64,000 bases of DNA from Actinomycetota bacterium (GTDB taxonomy: Bacteria > Actinomycetota > Geothermincolia > Geothermincolales > RBG-13-55-18), in contig QZKE01000053.1 of the NCBI GenBank assembly GCA_003598015.1, positions 52,435 to 116,434 of the forward strand, read 5' to 3'. Shown here piece by piece: positions 20,091 through 29,503 of this stretch. The position numbers were made by a program, and so were the translations under genes. Under the pieces are notes generated by a model. It did not search any database. It was given only the letters and a program-made list of their open reading frames with translations, and had not been told where the DNA came from. Every line of letters begins with the position of its first letter. Within the stretch, counting starts at the first letter, position 1.

Positions 20091-22715
20091 TCAGCCTTTC
20101 GCCTTTTTCACCAGTCTGCGCGCCAGCTTCAGCTCCTCCTCGCGGTTCTTGACCGCGCCGTCCAGCCTGGCCGCCCTCACCTTCGCCAGGATCTCCGCGT
20201 AGGCGCGGGAGGGCTGCAAGCCCAGTGCGGCCAGGTCGTTTCCGTCTATCTCCGTTATCATGTTCTTCCATTTCCTCATGTATGATACGACCGATGCGCG
20301 GGGCAGCGGGCCGCCCAGCACATAGAGATATGCTAAGGCCTCCCCGGCAAGCGGGTCAAGGAAATCCGCTATGCGGCTGGGAGGAAGCTCCTCGCCGCTC
20401 AAAGCCTTTATTGTCTCCGGGACGCGGCCGAGGCATTGCAGGATGGCGGCGGTGTCGTCCCGCTTGAAGCGCATCTGATGGCACCACTTCTCGGACTCCT
20501 GCAGGGGCAGGTCCTCCAGCATCGCCGCCAGGGACGGTATCCACTTCTTCGCTCCCTCGCCTACCAGCCGCATCGCCTCATCGCCATGCCTCGCCAGCAG
20601 GCGGTACCGCCCCCGCATCGCCGGGCTCACCACGAGTTCCGGGTGTAGGGTTCGCAACGCCCCCAGGTCCTCCAGCCTCTCCACCGCCTTGAACGGCAGG
20701 GGGCATGGCTCGGAGAAGATGTCGATCAACTCGTCCCGCACCCTGGCGTTGGTGAGCTTGCCCACTATCTCCATCTCCACCGCCCGGCGCGCCAGTATCT
20801 CCGTCTGGCGTTCGAGCTGAAAACCGTAGCGCTGCTCGAAGCGGACGGCCCTGAAGATGCGCGTCGGGTCCTCCACGAAGCTCAGGTTGTGCAGTATGCG
20901 CACGTGGCGTCTCTCCAGGTCCCGGAGTCCGCCGAAGTAATCGAGGATCTCGCCGAAATGCTCTCCCGCGAGCGCCATGGCCATGGCGTTTATGGTGAAA
21001 TCGCGGCGGTAGAGGTCCTGCCTTATGGAGGATATCTCCACCGTGGGAAGGGCCGCGGGATACTCGTAGAACTCGGTGCGCGCCGTAGCCACGTCGATCC
21101 TGCGTCCCGTGGGAAGGATGACCACCGCAGTGCCGAATTTGCGGTGGCTCCGTACCCTGCCCTTCAGTTCGCGCGCAAGCAGCCGGGCGAACTCTATCCC
21201 CTCGCCCTCCACCACGATATCCAGATCCAGATTGGGAAATCCCAGGAGAAGGTCCCTCACCACGCCACCCACCAGGTACACGTTGTATGCTTCCCTCTCC
21301 GCCGCCTGCGATATGCCGCGGAGGAGGGCCTGCACGTCTCCGGGGAGGGAGCGCTGCATCATCTCCAGCACCACCGCCCTGGAGTATCCTGCCACCCGGC
21401 CCGGCGGCACGAACCCCCGCAGGTAATCAGTGCCGTGCAGGGCACGGATGACGTCCGTGCGCGTTACGATGCCGGCTACCCTCCCATCCCTGACCACGGG
21501 AACCCTTCCGATGGCGTTTCCGGTCATCAAGGCCTGTATCTCCTGCAGGGAAGCGCCCTCGTCAACGGCGATGAGGTTGCGGGACATGAAGCCCTTGACC
21601 GGCGCGTGACCCAGCCCGTGATGCCCCGCCTTGTCCAGGTCCTTGCGGGAGATGATACCGACCAGCCCTCCCGCGTCGTCCACCACCGGGAACGCGGTGT
21701 GGCCGGTGCGTTCCATGCGCCGCGATGCCTCGGTTATGGGCGTATCTTCGCCGATGGTCTTCACCGGGCCGCTCATGATCTCCCCGGCCGTCACCAGCGG
21801 CCGTACCCTCTCCTCCAGCAGTTGCATCAGCCTGGTCTGCGCACGTCCCAGTGAATAGCCCTTCATCACCGCCGAGCCCGCCTTGGCGTGCCCGCCTCCC
21901 CCCAGCCCGGAGAGCACCTCATCCACATCCACCTGGCTCAGCCGGGACAGGCCGACCACCACCACCCGGCCATGCATATGCGCCAGGGTGAAGAGCACGT
22001 CCAGGTTCTCCAGCTCCGCCAGTTTTCCGGCGATGAGCGAAGCTCCCTCCACGTACTCTTCCATCCTGGCCTTGGCCACCGCCACCAGTACCCCTTTTAC
22101 GCGATGCATCTCCAGGCTGGACAGGAGCTTTTTCATCAATTCGTGCTGGGAGGTGGTCAGCTGCGGTCCCAGGAAGTGCATGACCACGTTGAGGTTCGCC
22201 CCCTCGCGCATGAGGTAGGTGAGGGCTTCCGCGTCCTCGTAGGTCGTCCCGGCAAAGGTAAGGGAACCGGTATCCTCGTGAATCCCCAGTGCGAAGAGGG
22301 TGGCCTCGAAGGGGCTGACAGGCATGCTCTTGCTGCGTATTATCTTCACGAGCACGGTAGTGGTTGAACCTAGAGGCTCGCTGTAGTCCTTTACCCCGGC
22401 CATGTCATGCAAAGATGCGGGATGATGGTCGTAGACGAAGACCTCCACGCCGGGGCTTCCCGGAACGCCGCGGAATTCCCCCAGCCTGTCCGCGATGCGG
22501 TTGTCCACGACGATGAGTCGAGTGATGGCCTCCGCATCCAGGGAACGCGGCTCCATGAACTCCAGCACGTCTCCGTGGAGGGCGATGAATTCGCGCACGT
22601 TACGGTTAACGGCACCGGTGAATACCATTACCGCTTCCGGGTACAGCTTCTTCGCCGCCACCATGGAGGCCAGCGCGTCGAAATCCACGCTCGCGTGGCC
22701 CAGGATCACGTCCAT
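20091..22715 (-). CDS. DHH/DHHA1 + tandem CBS + tRNA nucleotidyltransferase fusion (CCA/A-adding type)
   Basis: N-terminal MDVILGHASVDFDALASMVAA, central CBS repeats, C-terminal YLVGGVVRDLLLGFPNLDLDIVVEGEG. Confidence 0.88.
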   Translation of the reverse strand: MDVILGHASVDFDALASMVAAKKLYPEAVMVFTGAVNRNVREFIALHGDVLEFMEPRSLDAEAITRLIVVDNRIADRLGEFRGVPGSPGVEVFVYDHHPASLHDMAGVKDYSEPLGSTTTVLVKIIRSKSMPVSPFEATLFALGIHEDTGSLTFAGTTYEDAEALTYLMREGANLNVVMHFLGPQLTTSQHELMKKLLSSLEMHRVKGVLVAVAKARMEEYVEGASLIAGKLAELENLDVLFTLAHMHGRVVVVGLSRLSQVDVDEVLSGLGGGGHAKAGSAVMKGYSLGRAQTRLMQLLEERVRPLVTAGEIMSGPVKTIGEDTPITEASRRMERTGHTAFPVVDDAGGLVGIISRKDLDKAGHHGLGHAPVKGFMSRNLIAVDEGASLQEIQALMTGNAIGRVPVVRDGRVAGIVTRTDVIRALHGTDYLRGFVPPGRVAGYSRAVVLEMMQRSLPGDVQALLRGISQAAEREAYNVYLVGGVVRDLLLGFPNLDLDIVVEGEGIEFARLLARELKGRVRSHRKFGTAVVILPTGRRIDVATARTEFYEYPAALPTVEISSIRQDLYRRDFTINAMAMALAGEHFGEILDYFGGLRDLERRHVRILHNLSFVEDPTRIFRAVRFEQRYGFQLERQTEILARRAVEMEIVGKLTNARVRDELIDIFSEPCPLPFKAVERLEDLGALRTLHPELVVSPAMRGRYRLLARHGDEAMRLVGEGAKKWIPSLAAMLEDLPLQESEKWCHQMRFKRDDTAAILQCLGRVPETIKALSGEELPPSRIADFLDPLAGEALAYLYVLGGPLPRASVVSYMRKWKNMITEIDGNDLAALGLQPSRAYAEILAKVRAARLDGAVKNREEELKLARRLVKKAKG

Positions 22716-22833
22716 CTCGTTCCGCCCATCCCATCGCTCTTGCGGCGCTCCGGTTGTGCGGTGCAGCCGCCCGTGTCTTGCGGGTTTCCGCATCCATTAT
22801 ATGCCAGTATGCGGATAACATCTCCGCCAAAGA

Positions 22834-24021
22834 TCATGCGATCACCTCGGCAGCGAAACTCGTTCCATCCAGTCCGGAACCGTCGATACCGAACAGATCG
22901 GCCATGCTCTTTCCGCAATCCGCAAAGCTACCCCTGACACCGAGATCTTTCCCTTCCGGCACCGGCTTCCCGAAGACGAGCAGCACACCATACTCGCGCG
23001 TATGGTCGCTTCCCGTATATGTAGGGTCGCAACCATGATCGGAGACGACCATGCAGATATCGCCCCGGCCCATGGCCTCCTGCAGCGCCGGCAGGAAGGC
23101 GTCGAATTCCCGCAGGGCCCGCGCGAAACCCCGGGGGTCGCGCCGGTGTCCGTACAACATGTCGAAATCCACCAGGTTGGCCATGAGCAGGCCCTCTCCA
23201 CCCCCTCTCGTCTCGCTCAGCAGGAGGTCCATGGTCTCACCGTTACCTGCTGTGTGCATGCTCTCGTCCAATCCCCTGCCGGCGTAGAGGTCCCCCACCT
23301 TTCCCAGGCCTTTTACGCTGATCCCCGCTTCCCGGCACAGCTCAAGGACCGTGGGCCGGGGCGGGGGCAGGGACAGGTCCAGTCTCTCCCCCGCGATGCG
23401 CTCGAACGATCCGTGAACGCCCACGAAGGGCCGGGCAATAACCCGGTTCACCGCGTATTCACCCCGCAGCAGCTCTCTCGCCTCGCGGCACATGGTATAG
23501 AGGTCGTCCAAGGGGATGACGTCCTTGTGGGCGGCGAGCTGAAACACGCTGTCGGCCGAGGTATAGAGGATAGGCCTGCCGGTACGCATGTGTTCCTCGC
23601 CCAGTTCGGCTACGATCTCCGTCCCCGAGGCCGCCTTGTTACCCAGCACCTTGCGGCCGATGAGCTCCTCGAAGCGCAGCACGAGCTCGCGCGGGAAGCC
23701 CCGTGGAAAGAGCGGGAACGGCTCGTGCAGGACGACACCCGCCAGCTCCCAATGTCCGCTGGTGGAATCCTTCCCCGGGGATAGCTCGTTGAGTACACCA
23801 TACGCGCCCGCGGCATCCGCGCGGCGGTCCATACCCTCCATGGGCGACAGGTTGCCCAGGCCCATCGCTTCCAGGTTGGGTAGGGAAAGTCCCCCCACTG
23901 CCTCCACGGTATGCGCGAGGGTGTGTGCTCCGGCGTCCCCGTAGGCGGCGGCGTCCGGCAGGGCCCCCACTCCCACCCCATCCAGGACTATCCATACGAC
24001 TCTTCTCAGTACTGTGAACAC
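22834..24021 (-). CDS. deoB: Phosphopentomutase
   Basis: RVVWIVLDGVGVGALPDAAAYGDAGAHTLAHT; DHGCDPTYTGSDHTREY. Confidence 0.94.
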   Translation of the reverse strand: MFTVLRRVVWIVLDGVGVGALPDAAAYGDAGAHTLAHTVEAVGGLSLPNLEAMGLGNLSPMEGMDRRADAAGAYGVLNELSPGKDSTSGHWELAGVVLHEPFPLFPRGFPRELVLRFEELIGRKVLGNKAASGTEIVAELGEEHMRTGRPILYTSADSVFQLAAHKDVIPLDDLYTMCREARELLRGEYAVNRVIARPFVGVHGSFERIAGERLDLSLPPPRPTVLELCREAGISVKGLGKVGDLYAGRGLDESMHTAGNGETMDLLLSETRGGGEGLLMANLVDFDMLYGHRRDPRGFARALREFDAFLPALQEAMGRGDICMVVSDHGCDPTYTGSDHTREYGVLLVFGKPVPEGKDLGVRGSFADCGKSMADLFGIDGSGLDGTSFAAEVIA

Positions 24022-24198
24022 GGCACCCGCTCCACATGATCCCGTCTATCCGACCTATGTATATAGCAGGCTTTCCCCGCAAAGTGTGGGCGGGGTCCTG
24101 GTTAATGAAAACTCGTGGCATACAACGTGCGGCGACGCCAGACGCCTGTTGCCGCCGTTGAGAAGCCGGGCCGGCAGCCCGGCTGTCGGCATGAGATC

Positions 24199-25161
24199 TC
24201 AGCCGACTTCCAGGCCCATATCGCCCAGTGCTTCGGCTATAGACTCTATGTAGAACCGTCCCTGTTCCGGCTGGACGCTACCCTCCCCATCCCGGGAGAC
24301 GGAAACCAGGTGGTCTACGGCCTTGCGCAGTTCCTCCACTTCGTCGAATACGTCGTAAAGAAGGTCTATCTTCTGCAGCAGCTCACCGCCGCCTAGACCG
24401 GCAAGTCCCAGGGCCTCCTCCAATACCTGCATGGCTTCGAAGGCCGCCGCCCGCATGTCGCGGTCCTCTGCGAGCTGACGCACCGTCTCCCACAGCTTGA
24501 GGAAGCGCATCCTCACCTCGGGGTTTTTCGCGTTCAGCATGTGCAGGTCCATGAGGTCGCGCGCGAAACGCGTGGCCATGGTGGCGAACCTGTCGGCCTG
24601 TTCTATCTCCCTCTCGATATCCTCGTCGTCGAGGGACTCGTCTTCGGCGAATGCGGCCTGGCTTTTGCGCAGCTCTTCGAGATCCTCCTCGAGGCGGGGG
24701 ATCAGCTGCAAGGGTCCCTCGCCCCAGACCCCCGCTCCCCAACTCGCCAACAGGCGGCGGGCGTCGTTGATCATCTCCAGGCTGATCACCACGTCCAGAT
24801 CGTCGTCCGAACTCGTCAGTTCCTGCATATCCTCGCGGGGATGCAGTATCTTTTTTATCTCCCGGTTTCTGACCATAAACGTGCTGAAGGGCCTCTCCAG
24901 CGCGTTGCTCTCTTCACCGAGGTGATCGCCCAGGATCTCGAATGTACGGTAGAGCGAGCCCATGGCCTTCTCCAGGGCTTCACCGACCTGGCCCTCGTCC
25001 AGTAGACCGTCAACTATTCTCCAATCCTCTTCCCACTCCCCTTCTCCACCCGCGGCCAGCGCCTGCATCTTCTCTCTGACCTTGTCTTTTACCCTGATGG
25101 GCACGCCGGTTTCCCTGAGCAGGTCGCTCAGCCAACCGTCTCCGAAGAAAAGGTCTTCCAT
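24199..25161 (-). CDS. Hypothetical protein, acidic, helical
   Basis: Long ORF, codon usage consistent with neighbours; no family recognised. Confidence 0.65.
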   Translation of the reverse strand: MEDLFFGDGWLSDLLRETGVPIRVKDKVREKMQALAAGGEGEWEEDWRIVDGLLDEGQVGEALEKAMGSLYRTFEILGDHLGEESNALERPFSTFMVRNREIKKILHPREDMQELTSSDDDLDVVISLEMINDARRLLASWGAGVWGEGPLQLIPRLEEDLEELRKSQAAFAEDESLDDEDIEREIEQADRFATMATRFARDLMDLHMLNAKNPEVRMRFLKLWETVRQLAEDRDMRAAAFEAMQVLEEALGLAGLGGGELLQKIDLLYDVFDEVEELRKAVDHLVSVSRDGEGSVQPEQGRFYIESIAEALGDMGLEVG

Positions 25162-25279
25162 GTGCCGCCTGCCTTTCTCCTCCGGCTTTTAGACTATTCT
25201 ATCATTCGCCCCGGCCCTTGCATTGGCCTTCCCTTTGCCCGCTTAGACCGCGTCCGGGGAACCGGGTTGCCGGCGCACT

Positions 25280-25308
25280 TTGATGCATGGCATCAGGCGT
25301 GATATAAG
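25280..25308 (+). promoter_or_regulatory. Promoter TTGATG N17 TATAAG with overlapping palindrome TGATGC-ATG-GCATCA
   Basis: -35 at 25280-25285, -10 at 25303-25308, palindrome at 25281-25295; upstream of MMPL gene. Confidence 0.55.
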
Positions 25309-25430
25309 ACGGAAAGGAATGTTGAACGAACGGTGTAAATGCTATTCGGGCCTGAGACGATGCATAGCGAGACGGGGCTCACTCCCCGTCGCGACCAGGT
25401 GGGGGATGCCTACCGTTATATGCCCGTGAC

Positions 25431-27869
25431 GTGAAAGGATCGGCGAGGTTGGAGAAAGCGTTCAGATGGCTGGCTACCGCCAGCGAGAAAAAGCCCTGGA
25501 TAGTCATGGGAGCCATCCTGCTGGTGACGGTGTTGGCGTTCGCGGGCATGACGCGGCTGCACCAGGAATACGGCTACAAGATAATGCTCCCCAAGAATAA
25601 AGAGTCCGTTCAGACCATGGAGGAGCAGGAGGACATCTTCGGGGGTGTCTCGGAAGAGACGGTGCTGCTGCAGGCCGAAGACGTCTTGCGGGGGGATATC
25701 CTGCGCAAGGTGGCGGGATTCCGGGGATTCCTGGCGGAGAAACCGGATATGATCGGCCATTTCATCACCGAGGTCATCACTCCCCTGGACAGCATGGTCT
25801 TCTTCGATACGAGCTGCGATACCCCTCAACCCGCCGATGGGGGAAGAGTCCCCCTGTCCTCCCGGGTAGATGAGCTCAACGACGGGGAACTGCAGCAGCA
25901 GGCGGAACTGAACCTCGCATACTCTCGCATGCAGGCGGAAAAAGCCGGCCTGCCGGGAGGAGGTTCGCGCTACGTCTCCCAGCATCGCGATGCGCTCCGC
26001 ATAACCGGCAGGCTCGACCCCGGCATGAAGACCAACGTGCAGATGGGCCTGGCGACCCCCTTCGAGGATTACACGCGGGAGTACTTCGGCGTACTTCCCG
26101 CTACCGATACCTACATCACCGGCTATGCCTCCACGAACAAGGACTCCAACGAGAAGACCATGAAGGACACCGGGTTCCTGTTTCTCATGGCCATGGTCTT
26201 CATCGTCATGGTCCTGTTCATCACCTTCCGCAGGGTATCCGACATCCTACTCACCCTGCTGGTAATCATCCTTACCATTATCTGGGTATTCGGATTTGCG
26301 GGGTGGGTCGGGTTTCCCTTCAGCTACAACAGCTCGGGTATCATGCCGCTGCTGCTGGGCATAGACATCGCCTATGCCATCCACGTCCTCACGCGTTATT
26401 ACGAGGAGCGGCGCAAGGGGGGTGATCCCCAGGGATCCGCCGTGACCTCGGTGGTCACCGTTGGTGTGGCCGTCTTCCTCACCGCCGCCACTACCGCCTT
26501 CGGGTTTGCCTCCTTCGGGATCTCCAACATGCCGCCCATCCAGCAGTTCGGAGCCCTGTGCGTGGCGGGAGTTATCTTCGCATTCATCCTGGCGGTGACC
26601 CTGCTGCCCGCCTCGCTGGTCCTGCGCGACCGCCGCGGCAGGGCACGGGAGAAATGGGATCGCAAGGAAGAGAAGATGGCCGACAGGTGGAAGTCCTCCC
26701 TCTTGGATCGGGTCCTCGTCAAGATAGCCGTCCTCTCCGAGCATCACCGCCTGGCGGTCGGCGTCTCCACCGTCATCGTCATCGCGGCCTGCATCGTCCT
26801 CGGATTCCAGGTCTCCACCGAGGCCGATATGACCAAGATGATGCCCCAGGACATGCCCTCCAGGGTGGCCTCGAGCAAGGTCGAGGAGGCTTTTGGAGGG
26901 CAGGATATCGCCTACTCCCTGGTCAAGGGGGACATCCTGGAGCCGGAAGACCTGCTTTCCATGCTGGAGTTCGAGGACCTCATCTCGTCCTCGCATTACC
27001 TCAACGAGGCCGGAGAACCTCTCATCCTGAGGGATAGAGTGGTCAGTATCGCGGACATCGCGCTGCAGGCAGGCGGCGGCACCATACCCGCCACTCGCGA
27101 GGAAGTGATCGCATCCCTTCTAACGCTGCAGAAAAACGGCGGTGCGGGCGGCAACGAACTCGTCAGCGACGACCAGATGACGGCGATGATCACCGCCCGG
27201 GTGAGCCGGGGAAGCCAGGAAGATATGGCACATATCGCCGAGGTCATGCGCGGCGCCGCCGACCAGGTCACCATGGATAACCCCGCCATCACCATTAGCA
27301 ACAGCGGTTTTCCCATCCTCATCAACGACATCATGGGCACGCTGGTGCCCACCCAGCTCAAGACCTCCGGCTTGGCGCTGCTGCTCTGCACCCTCGTCGT
27401 CATCCTCGTGTTCAAGTCGTTCTTCTTCGGGTTGGCGGCCACCAGCGTGGTCTTCATCAGCATCGCCGTCGAGCTTGGGTGCCTGGCCATCCTGGGCTGG
27501 CCTCTGGACTTCATGACCGTGATGGTCTCGTCCCTGGTCATCGGGGCGGGCATAGACTTCGGCATACATGTCACCCACCGCTTCCGCGAGGAGTGGCATC
27601 GCGGCGGAGTTGAAATAGACGAGGCCATGCGGCGCACCGTGACCAACGTCGGCAAGGCGCTGCTTGCCGCGGCGGTGACCACTGCGGGCGCCTTCGCCAT
27701 CATCGCCACCTCCAGTATCTCCTACATGCGCCGCTTCGGAGGTATAACCGCGATATCCCTCGTCGTCGCCCTGCTCTCATCCCTGCTCGTTCTCCCCTCC
27801 CTGCTCGCCTGGAGGGCGCAGAACACGGAGAAGAAGCACGCCGGCCGGCGGGACGAGAGCCAGCCTTGA
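25431..27869 (+). CDS. MMPL/RND-type exporter (HAE3-like)
   Basis: Duplicated 6-TM halves with SSD-like segments; 'GIDIAYAIHVLTRYYEERR' and 'GAGIDFGIHVTHRFREEW'. Confidence 0.85.
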   Translation: MKGSARLEKAFRWLATASEKKPWIVMGAILLVTVLAFAGMTRLHQEYGYKIMLPKNKESVQTMEEQEDIFGGVSEETVLLQAEDVLRGDILRKVAGFRGFLAEKPDMIGHFITEVITPLDSMVFFDTSCDTPQPADGGRVPLSSRVDELNDGELQQQAELNLAYSRMQAEKAGLPGGGSRYVSQHRDALRITGRLDPGMKTNVQMGLATPFEDYTREYFGVLPATDTYITGYASTNKDSNEKTMKDTGFLFLMAMVFIVMVLFITFRRVSDILLTLLVIILTIIWVFGFAGWVGFPFSYNSSGIMPLLLGIDIAYAIHVLTRYYEERRKGGDPQGSAVTSVVTVGVAVFLTAATTAFGFASFGISNMPPIQQFGALCVAGVIFAFILAVTLLPASLVLRDRRGRAREKWDRKEEKMADRWKSSLLDRVLVKIAVLSEHHRLAVGVSTVIVIAACIVLGFQVSTEADMTKMMPQDMPSRVASSKVEEAFGGQDIAYSLVKGDILEPEDLLSMLEFEDLISSSHYLNEAGEPLILRDRVVSIADIALQAGGGTIPATREEVIASLLTLQKNGGAGGNELVSDDQMTAMITARVSRGSQEDMAHIAEVMRGAADQVTMDNPAITISNSGFPILINDIMGTLVPTQLKTSGLALLLCTLVVILVFKSFFFGLAATSVVFISIAVELGCLAILGWPLDFMTVMVSSLVIGAGIDFGIHVTHRFREEWHRGGVEIDEAMRRTVTNVGKALLAAAVTTAGAFAIIATSSISYMRRFGGITAISLVVALLSSLLVLPSLLAWRAQNTEKKHAGRRDESQP

Positions 27870-27876
27870 ACGCATG

Positions 27877-27902
27877 AAAAGGGCCGCCCCGAGGCGGCCC
27901 TT
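27877..27902. terminator. Bidirectional intrinsic terminator AAAAGGGCCGCC-CCGA-GGCGGCCCTT
   Basis: 8-bp GC stem, 4-nt loop between convergent MMPL and radical SAM genes. Confidence 0.7.
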
Positions 27903-27920
27903 CTGCATGGTCTTGACCTC

Positions 27921-29306
27921 TCAAGCCGTGCCGCTTTCCGCGATGGTGGAATAGTCCTGGTATCTCTCCATCCAGGCCTCATCCGCCAGGCGGCCGTATT
28001 CCTCACCGTAGGCGTCGAGGTCGGGTGCCAGGTCGGTGATGATCCCCTCCGCCTCGGGGTGGGTAGCGTGTGCGCCGCACTTCGCTACGCATTCTCTGAG
28101 CACGTGGGGATGGTCGATGATCATACACGGGCGCAGCAGGTTGGGATGGTAGGGAACGCGCTCTCGGATGGACGTGAAGAAATCCGATTCCAGCGCCTCC
28201 GACAGGGATTTGTCCTTGATGTTGTCCACCGCGAAATGGACGAAGACGCAGGGTTCCACGTCACCGTTCTGGTTGATGTGGAGGTACTGGCGTCCCGACG
28301 CCAGGCATCCTCCCACCAGGGGTCCGTCGCACCAGAAATCGGATATGAGTGCCCTCTTCTCCTGGCGCATGCGCGTTATGCGCTCCAGCCGCTGAATGCG
28401 CTGCTCCGGCGTGGTCATCAGCTCCAGTGAGGGGCGCGTGCCGATGGGCATGTACTGGAAGTACCATCCGATGAAGCAACCCTTCTCGTCCATGTAGTAA
28501 TCCACGAAGTCCTCGCTGGTGAGCATGTCGCTGTTGAAGCGGGTGACGGTGGCGGAGAAACCGAAGAGTGCTTGCGCCTCTTTCAGGTTATCCATGGCCT
28601 TTATGACCTTGGAGTACACGCCCTCGCCCCTCCTCGCGTCCGTCTCCTCCTTGTAGCCCTCAACCGATATGCAGGGTATTATATTGCCCATCTCCGCTAT
28701 CTGTGTAGCCAGTTTGCGGTCGATGAGGGTCCCGTTGGTGTACACCTGGAAGGTGACATCGTGGTGTTTCCTGCACAGGTCGAGCAGGGGCTTGTAGGAG
28801 AAGGGCTCACCCCCGGAGACGACGATGAAGTAGATGCCCATCTCCTTGGCCTCGGTGAGAATGCGGTCCATGACCTCCCTGGGGAGATCGTCTTTTTTGG
28901 AGTACATGCCCGCGTAGCACCCCACGCACTTGAGATTGCAGCGCATGGTGGGGCTTATGACCAGGAGTAGAGGCGGGCTGTAGCCATGCTCCTTCTCGTA
29001 TGCCTCACGTGCCCTCGCCTTGTAGAAAAGGGCATCGGTGAGGAAGTTGATGGCCCCGCGGCGTACGTTCTTGTGCAGATCGGGCAGGCGGTTCTTTATC
29101 TGCAGGATAAGGGTTCTGACAAACTCCTGCCCATCCGGCCACTTAACATTGCCCACGAACTTCTCGGCGAAGCTGAGCAGCTTGTCGTCGGGGATGTTGG
29201 GAAGAACGAAGATTAAGCCGTTGATCGTCTTCTTGATAGCGTAATCCCTTATCACGGATACATCCGGCAATTTATTCACCTCCTTTCCGTTATGTTCTTT
29301 TCGCAC
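27921..29306 (-). CDS. Radical SAM protein with additional C-terminal cysteines
   Basis: SPTMRCNLKCVGCYAG (CxxxCxxC), VVSGGEPF; C-terminal Cys motifs. Confidence 0.85.
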   Translation of the reverse strand: MRKEHNGKEVNKLPDVSVIRDYAIKKTINGLIFVLPNIPDDKLLSFAEKFVGNVKWPDGQEFVRTLILQIKNRLPDLHKNVRRGAINFLTDALFYKARAREAYEKEHGYSPPLLLVISPTMRCNLKCVGCYAGMYSKKDDLPREVMDRILTEAKEMGIYFIVVSGGEPFSYKPLLDLCRKHHDVTFQVYTNGTLIDRKLATQIAEMGNIIPCISVEGYKEETDARRGEGVYSKVIKAMDNLKEAQALFGFSATVTRFNSDMLTSEDFVDYYMDEKGCFIGWYFQYMPIGTRPSLELMTTPEQRIQRLERITRMRQEKRALISDFWCDGPLVGGCLASGRQYLHINQNGDVEPCVFVHFAVDNIKDKSLSEALESDFFTSIRERVPYHPNLLRPCMIIDHPHVLRECVAKCGAHATHPEAEGIITDLAPDLDAYGEEYGRLADEAWMERYQDYSTIAESGTA

Positions 29307-29503
29307 ATCATCTCCTTAGGCGTATGAATAACAGAGGGTCGGCAAACGGTTCATGATTACCTTATCCCCACTTCCTCTAAACATATAACAGGATAAGACT
29401 TCTACGGTTACTCCCGTGTGCCTATCTATATATTACATGGACTATAACATGGATATAGTTCTGGACCTGAACGCGAACACCTCCCTTGTATGGGCTCCAT
29501 CTC

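Noticed and set aside
24165-24183. GCCGGGC-CGGCA-GCCCGGC hairpin between deoB and the hypothetical gene
   Set aside because: No clear U-tract on either strand; could be a weak terminator but not supported enough to list.
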